NCBI GenBank assembly: GCA_031284025.1 | Contig: JAITAR010000007.1 | Location: 1 to 12,589 of the forward strand | DNA from: Rickettsiales bacterium | GTDB lineage: Bacteria; Pseudomonadota; Alphaproteobacteria; Rickettsiales; UBA1997 | Direction: 5' to 3' | Length of the DNA: 12,589 bases | Shown here: positions 1-9,013 of the stretch, piece after piece | Layout: each line of letters starts with the position of its first letter | Position numbering within the stretch: position 1 is the first letter of the stretch | The notes under the pieces: generated by a model | The model's database searches: none | Told to the model about the DNA's origin: nothing | Seen by the model: only the letters and a program-made list of their open reading frames with translations | Position numbers and translations under genes: made by a program

Positions 1-3000
1 TTGTCTCCGCAAAATTTATATAACAGTTCCCTATCATCATTATCTTTGATCGGTCTAGCTGCAGGATTCCCATCTTCATTTTCTGCACCAAAATTATATA
101 GCAACGACTTTAATTTTTCATATTCCGGGCCATTTTTCGATTTATATTGCATACCACCCGTGATTATTATCATTTTATCCAATTCTTTTACTGAATTCGG
201 ATCAATAGTATTAACATACCTCAACAGATTAGGAAAGAAACCATTAGTTTTGTTAGGGCCAGTATATTCTTTGTTGAACTTATTAGTATCAAACTTTTCC
301 GCAATTTTCCCACTGAGTCTTAACTCAAGGGTACAGCCATCGTTTTTAGTGCATTTTATCGTTCTAATCTCTCCTTCACCTTGGATCTCCTCCTCCCGCA
401 AATTTATTTTTCCTTCTGATTTCTTCTTAAGTAATTGCTTCTTTTTTTCTTCTATTCCTTTACTTAAATTTTCAAAGAGATTTCCATCGTATTTCTTTTC
501 ATATAAATCCGCAATTTCTTTTAACTTCTCTTTTGTTGCAAAATTTAATAATTTTGTTGCTTCTTCTTGGTCTTTAAAACGTTTAAATCTTTCGCTGGAC
601 TCTTGTGCTTTTTTAAGGAATTCTTCTATTGCAACATCGTTTTTTATTTCTTTTAGACTTTCTTTACAATATTTTTGAAATTCTTTGAATTTTTCTCCAT
701 CACATCTATTTTTTTTTAATTCTTCTAGTGAATTACTAATTAAATTTCTAAGGTTTTCAGATTTTTCTTCTGCAACCGCTATTGTTTCGAGATATCCAGT
801 GACTTCTTCTATTGTAGCCATAGCTTGTTTCTTTGCTACTTCAAGCTTCTCTAAAGTTTCAGCTTCAAGTATACCACACCCTATGCCATCTTTATCAAGT
901 TGCAAAAATCTTTCGTAGAATAGACAAAGGAAGTTTGCCATATTTGAATTTTTTTTGGATTCACCGTTTCTTAAATTTTTGCTAGTTATAATATTCATTT
1001 TGTCATCGATTTCAAGTTCACATAATGGGGCATTTTTAGGTAATATTTTTAAGAATTCTGAAAATATTTCTTTAGAAACTCTCTTTTTTTCTTCGTTTAA
1101 TTCTTTAATTTTTTTACATTCATCATCGAAAGAAACAGAAATTTCCTCTATTTCTTCAGAATAACCTGCACATGGGTCTGTTTTGCAACACTTCAAAAAT
1201 TCTGAGATTTTTTCTTTATCGAGATTGTTTATAGTTTCTGCTTCTTTGGCCTTTTTCAGCCATTCAGTAAGGCTTTTTTCGTAATTATCTTCAATTTTTA
1301 TTTTGTGTTTATCTGTTTCTTCACAAAGTGTTTTTGTCCCCGGAATATTTTCATAAGTTTTTTTCAATTTTTCTTCAAGTGTTTTAATCGATTCATCAAT
1401 TTTTTCATCATTATTTGCGTTTCTATTTTTTATCTCTATTTTAATTTTAGATTTTTCTTTTTTGAACAATTCTTTAAAAAATTCTTTATGTTTTTCACAA
1501 AGTTTAGTAAGATCAGTCAAAATAGTAGTTATTGTTGTTTCGTAATTACCATTTGGCAAAGAGTTGAGAATTTTGTTTCTCTTCATCTCGTTTTCTTCCT
1601 TAAATTTTTCAATAGAAAGTTGTACTCCTTCTTTATTTGTTTTGTGATTTTCAAGTAAGTCGGAATCTAACAGTTGGTTGGTCATTTCTTCGTATTTTTC
1701 GGACTCCTTTTCTAGATTTGATATATTGATTAATTTTTTGTCCAAATGTTCTATAGATTTCAAGGCTTCACCTTTTTCTTTTTTAACGTCTTCTTCTCCA
1801 GAAAAACTGATTATTATAGATGCAGCACTTTCTCCATTTTTAACATCCATCAAAGCCTTCTCGACTATAACGTTGGCAAATTTACCCATGAAAGGGTCTT
1901 TTTTTTCTCCATCGTTTTTTTGTTTTTCATTTCTGACTATTTCTTCACTTTTTATACTATAGCCAGCAACTTTTTCACCTCCATAGTTAGCTATTATTAC
2001 ATTCGCATTTCCTGCTATCTCATTAAGAGCATCAAGTTTAATTTTAGTTAATTCTTTCTCTTTTTCTTTTTCCTTCAACTCTTTATCTTCTTTTTCTTTT
2101 GTTTTTTGTTTTTCTAGCAGCGCAATCAACTTTACCAAGTCTTCGAGATATTTATACTCTTTACCTCCAAATTTAGAAACACATACGTCATCATTCCCGG
2201 TGATAGTAACATCGATATGCGCAAGACTGCCAGGCTCTGCGTTCGTATTCGTTTTTTCATTATCTGCGGACGCGCTAATGTTTTCTTTATCGGACTTTGA
2301 TATTTGAACGTGGTTGAAATCAGATGTAATTTTTCCTTTGAGTTCTTCAAAACCCTTCCCAATTATTCCGGTAATAAATTCTTCCTTTTTTCTTTCAAGT
2401 ATTTTGCTGGGAACTTCTTTATCCCCCAATATTCCTTTCAACTCCTCCTTCAGACTAATTATTTGCGCTGCAATTGCTTGGGCATCTCTTCCTTCTTTAT
2501 TTTTATATTCCGATTGTAATGAGCTCAAATTTATCTCTAATTGCTTTTCAACTTCTTTTTTGGTTTTATCCAGTTTCTCTCCTAAAGATTTTCGTAATTC
2601 AGATTCTGCTCCGCTGAGTTTTTTATTTATGTTATCAACCTTAGATTTAATTCCAAAGAATTGATTTTGGCCTCCTCTGTATGCTTCAGCGAGTTCTTCC
2701 GTACCTTTTTTTCGTTCTTCTTTATTATTTTCGTCCGTAACTCCTAGTACGACGACACCGGATAAGTTATTTAGGAACAACGTTTTTCCATCTATATTTT
2801 TTTGTCTTTCTTCAGATAATTTTCTAAATTCTTCTTCAGCTTTTTTCAAAACTTCTCTACAATCTTCTTCAAGCCTCACAAGAAATTCCTTATTGTTCCC
2901 ATCAGTTGCTTTTAGTTTACTTTTTTCTTCTTCAAATTTTTTGTTCAGTTTTGTACCTAATTCAGCTAATTCTTTCCCCATTACCTCAACGGATTCATTA

Positions 3001-3524
3001 CCCTTTGACCTGGCTTTTTCGACTTCTTTAAGTTCTTCATCCAATTTTACAATATATTCTCTAGCTTTTTCATTAATATTTTTGATTCTATCGTTCTTCG
3101 CATTTTCATCCGCATACTTGCCATCCCTGACATCATTAAGCTGAGTTTTTAAAAATGTTAAAAAAGTTTTTTGAAAATTTGTGAGAAATTTTTCTAAATT
3201 CAAACCACTATATCTTCCCCTTAACTCGCATAGAGAATCCGTCAAAGAATCGTCATAGCAACCTATTTCCCTAAGGAGGGCTGCCGTTTGCTCAAGTTCA
3301 ATATCATGCAACTCCATGTCCGCTGCTTTTAAGTTATTCTTGAGATTTGCTTCCACACCCATAGGGATGTCTTTCGAATTTATTAGTTTTTCAAGAATTT
3401 TTTTCCTACAATTGACTCCGATCTTCTGTTCTTCCATGACTTTCTGCTGCATATTATAAATGGCCGGTCTAAAATCTTCATCACTTTTCAAACCTCCAAT
3501 TCCCAACAATTCGCTTAATTTCTG
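1..3524 (-). other. Coiled-coil/charged-helix tail of the giant protein (region of the CDS)
   Basis: Residues about 1718-2891. Lysine, glutamate and asparagine dominate, with leucine/isoleucine spaced as in coiled coils. The most extreme part is an almost pure K/E helix around residues 2187-2212 (positions about 2040-2115). The charged helices are interrupted by short hydrophobic, beta-strand-like pieces: VVVLGV near 1973, HIDVTITG near 2153, NVIIANYGG near 2225 and SIIISFSGEE near 2286. The last ~120 visible residues (positions about 3-360) are less charged, contain cysteines and glycines, and may start another folded domain that continues outside the window. Coiled coil is judged by eye only. 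Confidence 0.6.
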
Positions 3525-6500
3525 TAGCTGTAATATATAATTCTTAATTAGAGGATCTTTTTTTTCATTATCCGTAGGATTACCACTTTTTATCCTATCC
3601 AAAATATTTTCAGTGTTTTTTTCAAATACTCCATTTTTCAACATTTCCGTTCTAATTTCCTCTTCCAGTCTCTTAGCACAGTCGTAAATTTCCTTTAATT
3701 TTATTTCTTTCTCTGAAAGAGCCATCAGATCATTTTTATCAAAATTCTCTGCTTCTTTTTTATTTTTTTTAAGATAATTTTCTATCCCAGCATTTTTTGC
3801 GAGTATATGCTTGTACTCACACTCTGTGTTGTTATTACCGCCTATCCTAGCCATGTCATTTCGCCTAGCACGGGATGTAAACTGTTGTTCGAGAGAATCA
3901 TTCGGAGTTCTATAGGAGTAAATTATTTGTTTTGTAGGATTTTCGCTGAATTTGCCAAAGTCTCCGCCAACACAGTCAGCAGCACTGTAAATCATAAGCG
4001 TATTACCGTCATCCTCAATTTTCTTTAATTCCTCCTCAGATGGATGGCTATTCGTAAAACTTCCAGTTCTACTATCGTATCTACAGAGTACACAATTACC
4101 ATTGTTGTTATACAAAAGCCGACCAACACTCTTTTTTGTCATTATATTTTGAAAGTAGGGGGTTGATACAATACTTTGAAGACACTCGGGATTCATGTCC
4201 GGCAAGAGTAGCTGAATTTTCTTACATGTTTCAGTGAAATCAACACCAACCAGATTAACGATACTGTCGGCTATTTCTTCTCCATCAATAACTTCTGCTT
4301 TAAAAGCATTACAACTCTTGACGCTGTCTGTAAAAGTTTTTCTATTACGTGTATGTTTGTCTACATATTGTTCGAATTTTTGTCTTTTATCTTCAATAGG
4401 AACAATTGATTCTTTCACTTGCATATATTCTATGTTTGGTGTAGCACTAATTTCTATCAGCTGACATGTTACTTCTTTGGTCGTATCAATTTTTCGTTTG
4501 AATTTATTTACAGCATCCAGTGCTGCTTCTGGCAGCTGATCGTATTCGTCTACGGCCATTATGAGAGCATCCAGAGATGACTTTGAGTTATCAGAATTTC
4601 CTTTGCTAAAATTCCACTCGTCGCCAACTAACTTAAATTCAGCACTGCTCCCCTGAGATTTAAATTCGTTATTCAACATATCTGCCAGTATCCTTTCGGC
4701 GTCTTTTTTATTAGTACCTCTATAGAGACTCGTAAGATTTACTGTGGCAAAGACCAATTTTTTATCAGTATTTTTCTTAAATACATTGCTATCGCTTTTC
4801 GTTTTGAGAACGGGGTAATCTCTGGAGAAATATGAGCCTTGAATCATTTTCAATGTAAAACTTTTGCCTTCTCCCGTACCCAGATCTATTTTTATTGAAT
4901 CAGCATCTTTTAGGCCATTTTTTATACTTCCATCTAACTCTTCAAAAATCTTTCGCTGATTTTCGGAAAGAGCCGGAAGACATACGCCATCATGCGTAAC
5001 TGTTGGTTTTATATTTTCAATTCCCTTACCCTTTATACGTTTTGAAATAGTTTTTGCTGTTTCGTTATGTCTAATCTGAATCTTTATTATATCTTCTAAA
5101 TCAGTGTTTTCTGCAATATTCTCGAGCTCTTTTGAGTTGCTGGAAAGAACCATGTCTTGTAGAATGTCCTTTTTTTCTTTTAGGTACAGATCTGGTAGGA
5201 AACATTTATCTGTTCCGTCCCGTATAAATTTTTCAGTGAAATACTTTTTATTAAGTTCACCTCTGTTTTTACTGTATAATTCTTCTCCATAAAGATTTGC
5301 AGCATCAGTTGTTTTAACGGTATATAAATTCTGCTCAAAGACATTTTGCAATACGAGAGCCTTGGCCTGAGCTAGGGTAATTTTATTGTTTTTAGCAATC
5401 GAGTCTATAAGTTGTAGAAAACTAGCCAGTTCATCAATAACTTTATTATTACCTGATTTTATAGCAATGCCCACGGACTTTGTTGCTGGTCCTCCTTTTT
5501 TTGTCTTTGGTGGTATTGGTATATCTAATATATTTGATTTCAGTGCTTCATTGATAAATTTTTTATAGTCACCTGCATTTTGCCCATTATTAGCGTTTAG
5601 CATTAACTCGTGAGCTTTACTAATGATATCATTAACTACAACTACAGTCTTAGCAGTTTTGGGGATAGAATTATCCTCCGTAGAACTGTTATCGTACACA
5701 GTAGCCCAACTCTGTATGGTTTTTTTAAATAGATACTGATTTTTCTCAACACTTTGCTTTACTTGTTCTTTAACACTAGCCAAAACCTCCTCTGTTTTCT
5801 TTTCGATTTCATTAGTAACGGAAAGAACGTTTTCGTTTTTAAAGTCCTCTTTGATTTTGAGTTTGACTATCATTTCGTTCAGATCCTTTGCAGTATGGTT
5901 TGATAAAGCATTTTCAGATTTTGAGAGTTTAGTAATTTCTTCCTTTATTCTATTGATCCTCTTGTCTATCTTTGATTTTTTTTCTTGATATTCTTTTTCA
6001 ACAATTTTTTTACTATTAGCGGTACTGCGAATTTGCAACTTCATTTTTTTTACTTGTTCTATTCCTTTTTTCGCTTCCTCGGCCTTAAAAAGTTCAACTC
6101 TCTTAACATCAAGTTCTCTATTATGTACCGTAGCTTCATTACTATCCGCCCCAGTAGGCAGATCTTGTGCTAGAATCTCGGTACTCTTCTTACAGGACTC
6201 AAGCAACAATAAATACTTTTTAAGTTCAGGATTTTTACTGAAATCCAAATCTTCCAAATTACCATTTTTGCTGGTATAATCTAATATGTTTTCTAACAAT
6301 GTTTCCGCATCCTCTCCATCATTTTTACTGAGAAATTGACCTCGTATCACGTTTTCACTGAAATTCACAGAATTTATAGCTTGTTCTTTTTTTTCCAGAT
6401 CGTTTGATTTTTTGATAAATGCTTCAGCACTCAATGCTACATCACCTGTTCTCATAATAATCTTAGTTTTAGCAGACAAATTTGGCATTCCTTCATGTCT

Positions 6501-8675
6501 GTTTCTTGCAAAAAACTGTATTGCCTTTGATGAGCTCGGATGATTTACAGTGTATATTATTTGATTATTCGTGTCATGGCTAACCCATCCGAAGTCACCG
6601 CCAACGCAGTCAGCCTTGCTATATATTGTCAGAATTTTTTTATTACGTTGTTTTTCGTCGTCTATAACAAAATTATCTGAATAATTATACGAATTAGTTC
6701 CTTTTTTATAACATATAGTTTTACCGTTTTCGTCTTTATACAGGATTAGTTCTATTCCTTTTTTTTCGCATATATCTCTGAGGTCATTGTCCGTCATTAA
6801 ACCTTCAATTTCCTGTGGACTAAAATCCGGCAGCAAAAGTTGGGTTTTTTTGTCATTGGAATCTATATCTTTTTCTAACATAGAAACAAATTTCTCTTCA
6901 TTTAGACTTTTAATCTCTCCCTTACCTTTAGATTTAAATTTGTCTGAAAAACTGTCTTCAAATGTTTTGTGATTGTTATCATGTTTCTTAATATCATTTT
7001 TGTTTGCCGCCACATTTATCATCTGTTCACATTCTCTCTCCATCAGCTGAATATTTGGCGTAGCACTGACAGATATCAGTTGGCACTTGCATTTGCTTTT
7101 TTTGATTAGAGCTATAGCCTCATTGACAGCTTCGAAGGCAGGTGGTGGAAGACTATCGAATTCGTCAACGCTAAGTATTATACTTTTCAAACCCTCTACT
7201 TTTTGTGCATCAAAATTCAATTTATTATTGTTATTTTTGGAAAAAATTTTTCCACCAGTTTGAAGTCCTAATTTTTCTGAAAAGAGCTCATTTAACTTTT
7301 CTATGGCTTCCTCCTTGTTTTCCACATCATGGAGTTCCACAAGATTAATATCTAGGAATTTAACTCCATCCATAACATCTTTATTTGAAGCAAAATTTAC
7401 TAATTCTCCATTGTCGCTATAGTTTAGTACTTCATATTTACCCTTCGGCTTATCACTTTTTTTATTCCCATAGGTTTCTCCGATTATTTTTAACAGGAGG
7501 CTTTTGCCTTCGCCGGTGTTAAGATCTATTTTTACAGTGCTGTCCAAATCTCCCTTTTGAATATTTCTATCATTTTTATCTATTATTTTCCTCTGATTCT
7601 CCGTTAGCGCGTAAATTATTTTGCCGTTACAGGTGAGATAAGGTTTTTGGTTTTTAGCATTTTCGTATATTTTTTCCTTGCTTTCGTCTTTCTTTATTTC
7701 TGCTAGTCTGACATTTTGCTCTATGCTAATTTTTATTAAGTCCTTAAGATCTATTCCTTTAGATCGTTCTTCAAGCATTTGCCTGTCTTTTTCATCCTTT
7801 TTGTCTAAACACGTTATTCCATCGAGAACATCAATTTTACCATTTAATTTTATTTGATCGCTAGCTGATTTGAAAGAATCATTTCGTTTAACGTCATATA
7901 AATTTTTTTCATTCAAAACTGTTTCTACGATGATGGCTCTCGCTTCATTCAAAGTTAATTTTGCCGAAGAAGATACTTTTTGCACAAATTTGGTAAAACT
8001 GATTATTTCTTGCCGCGCTTGTGACTCTGGTTCCCCTAAATTTTCACCACCTTGCAAACTGTTTATAACATCTGACAAAAATTGATCATTTATTAAAACA
8101 CTCGGATTAGAATTTAATACTGAGAAAATTTCTTCCAAAACATTATTAATTTCTTTCAAAGTACTACTGTCCTGGTTATAAGTAGTTTTCCACCATCTAA
8201 AGATTGGCGTCTTAAACAGTGAATTGTAACTTCCGACCTCCTTAATAGTCTCATTTTTTATCATTTCTAATACTGTATCTGTGTCTCTTATAGTTATGAC
8301 TTTTGTCCCTTCTTTTTCTTCCTCTATCTCATAGTAATTATTTGTAGATGTGTTAGAATTGTCTTTAGCAACTACATTCGGCTTATCTTTATTTATATTG
8401 ACTGCTGCTGCTGCTGGTGATCTTGTTGCCGGTGTTCCAAAATTTCTTGCTTGTGGTTGTCGTCTTACGAATGATGATGGTGCTGGTGTTCTTGCAGCTG
8501 CTGTCACTACGTTTTGTTGTCCTATTGGAGGGGGATTGATCCTTTTCACACCTTGAGCCGCTTGACTATTAGATGGCTGTTTCCTTGTCACTGGATTTGA
8601 CTGCGGTTTATTTGTCCCTGGATTTGACTGATTTGTCTTATTTAATATAATATTTTTGTTTTTTTTGTCACCCAT
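1..8675 (-). CDS. Giant protein with two tandem SecA-like SF2 ATPase modules and a long coiled-coil tail (3' partial)
   Basis: Open frame of 2,891 complete codons with no stop, running off the left edge, so the C-terminus is missing. The ATG at 8675-8673 follows a good ribosome binding site (GGAGA). Residues 1-115 are a Q/N/P/T/A-rich, probably disordered tail without a signal peptide. ATPase module A: ENQRKI at 359-364, Walker A NTGEGKS at 386-392, Walker B VDEFD at 503-507, SATPN at 537-541, ADCVGGDFG at 688-696, and QFFARNR at 720-726. Module B: ENQRKI at 1238-1243, GTGEGKS at 1266-1272, VDEYD at 1375-1379, SATPN at 1410-1414, ADCVGGDFG at 1566-1574, and QFTSRAR at 1598-1604. From about 1718 onward it is K/E-rich and helical, probably coiled coil. 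These motifs match SF2 helicase/SecA motifs I, II, III, V and VI in order, so both modules probably hydrolyse ATP. I see no membrane segment. Substrate and role are unknown. GC is lower than in neighbouring genes. Confidence is high for the gene and moderate for the SecA-like SF2 assignment. Confidence 0.9.
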   Translation of the reverse strand, partial: MGDKKNKNIILNKTNQSNPGTNKPQSNPVTRKQPSNSQAAQGVKRINPPPIGQQNVVTAAARTPAPSSFVRRQPQARNFGTPATRSPAAAAVNINKDKPNVVAKDNSNTSTNNYYEIEEEKEGTKVITIRDTDTVLEMIKNETIKEVGSYNSLFKTPIFRWWKTTYNQDSSTLKEINNVLEEIFSVLNSNPSVLINDQFLSDVINSLQGGENLGEPESQARQEIISFTKFVQKVSSSAKLTLNEARAIIVETVLNEKNLYDVKRNDSFKSASDQIKLNGKIDVLDGITCLDKKDEKDRQMLEERSKGIDLKDLIKISIEQNVRLAEIKKDESKEKIYENAKNQKPYLTCNGKIIYALTENQRKIIDKNDRNIQKGDLDSTVKIDLNTGEGKSLLLKIIGETYGNKKSDKPKGKYEVLNYSDNGELVNFASNKDVMDGVKFLDINLVELHDVENKEEAIEKLNELFSEKLGLQTGGKIFSKNNNNKLNFDAQKVEGLKSIILSVDEFDSLPPPAFEAVNEAIALIKKSKCKCQLISVSATPNIQLMERECEQMINVAANKNDIKKHDNNHKTFEDSFSDKFKSKGKGEIKSLNEEKFVSMLEKDIDSNDKKTQLLLPDFSPQEIEGLMTDNDLRDICEKKGIELILYKDENGKTICYKKGTNSYNYSDNFVIDDEKQRNKKILTIYSKADCVGGDFGWVSHDTNNQIIYTVNHPSSSKAIQFFARNRHEGMPNLSAKTKIIMRTGDVALSAEAFIKKSNDLEKKEQAINSVNFSENVIRGQFLSKNDGEDAETLLENILDYTSKNGNLEDLDFSKNPELKKYLLLLESCKKSTEILAQDLPTGADSNEATVHNRELDVKRVELFKAEEAKKGIEQVKKMKLQIRSTANSKKIVEKEYQEKKSKIDKRINRIKEEITKLSKSENALSNHTAKDLNEMIVKLKIKEDFKNENVLSVTNEIEKKTEEVLASVKEQVKQSVEKNQYLFKKTIQSWATVYDNSSTEDNSIPKTAKTVVVVNDIISKAHELMLNANNGQNAGDYKKFINEALKSNILDIPIPPKTKKGGPATKSVGIAIKSGNNKVIDELASFLQLIDSIAKNNKITLAQAKALVLQNVFEQNLYTVKTTDAANLYGEELYSKNRGELNKKYFTEKFIRDGTDKCFLPDLYLKEKKDILQDMVLSSNSKELENIAENTDLEDIIKIQIRHNETAKTISKRIKGKGIENIKPTVTHDGVCLPALSENQRKIFEELDGSIKNGLKDADSIKIDLGTGEGKSFTLKMIQGSYFSRDYPVLKTKSDSNVFKKNTDKKLVFATVNLTSLYRGTNKKDAERILADMLNNEFKSQGSSAEFKLVGDEWNFSKGNSDNSKSSLDALIMAVDEYDQLPEAALDAVNKFKRKIDTTKEVTCQLIEISATPNIEYMQVKESIVPIEDKRQKFEQYVDKHTRNRKTFTDSVKSCNAFKAEVIDGEEIADSIVNLVGVDFTETCKKIQLLLPDMNPECLQSIVSTPYFQNIMTKKSVGRLLYNNNGNCVLCRYDSRTGSFTNSHPSEEELKKIEDDGNTLMIYSAADCVGGDFGKFSENPTKQIIYSYRTPNDSLEQQFTSRARRNDMARIGGNNNTECEYKHILAKNAGIENYLKKNKKEAENFDKNDLMALSEKEIKLKEIYDCAKRLEEEIRTEMLKNGVFEKNTENILDRIKSGNPTDNEKKDPLIKNYILQLQKLSELLGIGGLKSDEDFRPAIYNMQQKVMEEQKIGVNCRKKILEKLINSKDIPMGVEANLKNNLKAADMELHDIELEQTAALLREIGCYDDSLTDSLCELRGRYSGLNLEKFLTNFQKTFLTFLKTQLNDVRDGKYADENAKNDRIKNINEKAREYIVKLDEELKEVEKARSKGNESVEVMGKELAELGTKLNKKFEEEKSKLKATDGNNKEFLVRLEEDCREVLKKAEEEFRKLSEERQKNIDGKTLFLNNLSGVVVLGVTDENNKEERKKGTEELAEAYRGGQNQFFGIKSKVDNINKKLSGAESELRKSLGEKLDKTKKEVEKQLEINLSSLQSEYKNKEGRDAQAIAAQIISLKEELKGILGDKEVPSKILERKKEEFITGIIGKGFEELKGKITSDFNHVQISKSDKENISASADNEKTNTNAEPGSLAHIDVTITGNDDVCVSKFGGKEYKYLEDLVKLIALLEKQKTKEKEDKELKEKEKEKELTKIKLDALNEIAGNANVIIANYGGEKVAGYSIKSEEIVRNEKQKNDGEKKDPFMGKFANVIVEKALMDVKNGESAASIIISFSGEEDVKKEKGEALKSIEHLDKKLINISNLEKESEKYEEMTNQLLDSDLLENHKTNKEGVQLSIEKFKEENEMKRNKILNSLPNGNYETTITTILTDLTKLCEKHKEFFKELFKKEKSKIKIEIKNRNANNDEKIDESIKTLEEKLKKTYENIPGTKTLCEETDKHKIKIEDNYEKSLTEWLKKAKEAETINNLDKEKISEFLKCCKTDPCAGYSEEIEEISVSFDDECKKIKELNEEKKRVSKEIFSEFLKILPKNAPLCELEIDDKMNIITSKNLRNGESKKNSNMANFLCLFYERFLQLDKDGIGCGILEAETLEKLEVAKKQAMATIEEVTGYLETIAVAEEKSENLRNLISNSLEELKKNRCDGEKFKEFQKYCKESLKEIKNDVAIEEFLKKAQESSERFKRFKDQEEATKLLNFATKEKLKEIADLYEKKYDGNLFENLSKGIEEKKKQLLKKKSEGKINLREEEIQGEGEIRTIKCTKNDGCTLELRLSGKIAEKFDTNKFNKEYTGPNKTNGFFPNLLRYVNTIDPNSVKELDKMIIITGGMQYKSKNGPEYEKLKSLLYNFGAENEDGNPAARPIKDNDDRELLYKFCGD
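3525..5393 (-). repeat. ATPase module B, second copy of the internal protein duplication
   Basis: Residues about 1095-1717 of the giant protein. All key residues are retained: the Walker A lysine 1271, the Walker B aspartate/glutamate 1376-1377, SATPN, the ADCVGGDFG loop, and a Q-F-x-x-R-x-R motif at 1598-1604. The segment after motif VI differs from module A (R-N-D instead of H-E-G). Because catalytic residues are intact in both copies, neither looks like a degenerate pseudo-ATPase. The two may have specialised, as in other tandem-AAA or tandem-helicase machines; that last point is inference. Confidence 0.85.
6201..7970 (-). repeat. ATPase module A, first copy of the internal protein duplication
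   Basis: Residues about 236-825 of the giant protein. Similarity to module B starts before the ATPase core (LTLNEARAIIVE here, ITLAQAKALVLQ in B). It runs through all helicase motifs and ends after a shared ENILD...YLLLLE segment (ENILD...YILQLQ in B). The offset between equivalent residues is about 860-890, for example 880 at Walker A, 872 at Walker B and 878 at motif VI. The copies are clearly homologous but divergent, so this is an old duplication. The candidate arginine fingers R724 and R726 are kept. The residues after them are H-E-G, closer than module B to the classical Q-x-x-G-R-x-x-R-x-G pattern. Confidence 0.85.
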
Positions 8676-8680
8676 AAAAA

Positions 8681-8686
8681 TCTCCG
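8681..8686 (-). promoter_or_regulatory. Ribosome binding site of the giant gene
   Basis: The minus strand reads CGGAGA, then five T, then ATG. The GGAG core has suitable spacing and supports 8675 as the true start rather than a later internal ATG. Confidence 0.75.
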
Positions 8687-8752
8687 ATTAAAGCTATTAA
8701 TTAACTGCGACCAGGTATATCGGCATAAAAATAAAAATCAAGTTATAATTTG

Positions 8753-8781
8753 ATTATAAACGTTTTTTATCCTTTTATAAA
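8753..8781 (-). promoter_or_regulatory. Candidate promoter of the giant gene
   Basis: The minus strand has a perfect TATAAT (8758-8753), with TTTATA (8781-8776) 17 nt upstream, matching four of six bases of the -35 consensus. It would give a leader of about 70 nt. The region is very AT-rich, so a TATAAT by chance is likely and the call is tentative. The stronger promoter at 9098-9125 points the same way and could contribute. Confidence 0.35.
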
Positions 8782-8859
8782 CAAAATATAATATTTTATA
8801 TTACTATGAAATGTATGTATGGGTCAATTCAATGCAATAGATATGGAATAAATATACTA

Positions 8860-9013
8860 TTTCCACAGAGCAGGCCGTCGGCACAAACGCTAAAGTATTT
8901 AAAAACACCTTGGAAAACAATCAGAGGAGGGAAGTTGGAGAAAAAACAAAGAAAGATCTCCGAGGAAATGCCTGACATCGATCGGTGAGCCCGGATTACC
9001 GGGGGAAGACCGG
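8860..9013. other. GC-rich intergenic island, possible structured RNA, strand unknown
   Basis: Positions 8881-9060 have about 47% GC by count (84 of 180), against roughly 30% in the giant gene beside it. In AT-rich genomes non-coding GC islands often mark structural RNAs. Visible local pairing includes CCCGG/CCGGG around ATTA (8991-9004), CAGGC 8871-8875 with GCCTG 8970-8974, and TCGG 8878-8881 with CCGA 8960-8963. I compared it from memory with RNase P RNA, tmRNA, 4.5S and 6S RNA and found no convincing conserved core. A 6S-like long hairpin is not excluded. It could also be decayed coding or mobile sequence. The open frames across it (8806-8988 plus, 8829-9083 minus) do not look like proteins. 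Confidence 0.35.

Noticed and set aside
3525..7970. Annotation of the giant protein as preprotein translocase SecA
   Set aside because: Only the ATPase motifs are SecA-like. The cross-linking insertion after motif II is missing, the core is duplicated and the rest of the chain is unrelated to SecA.
1..8560. Many plus-strand open frames of 60-225 codons (for example 1-678, 685-918, 1305-1658, 2314-2664)
   Set aside because: Their products are rich in F, S and L because they are antisense readings of the K/E-rich giant gene. They lack ribosome binding sites and family features, and the minus-strand frame is continuous across all of them.
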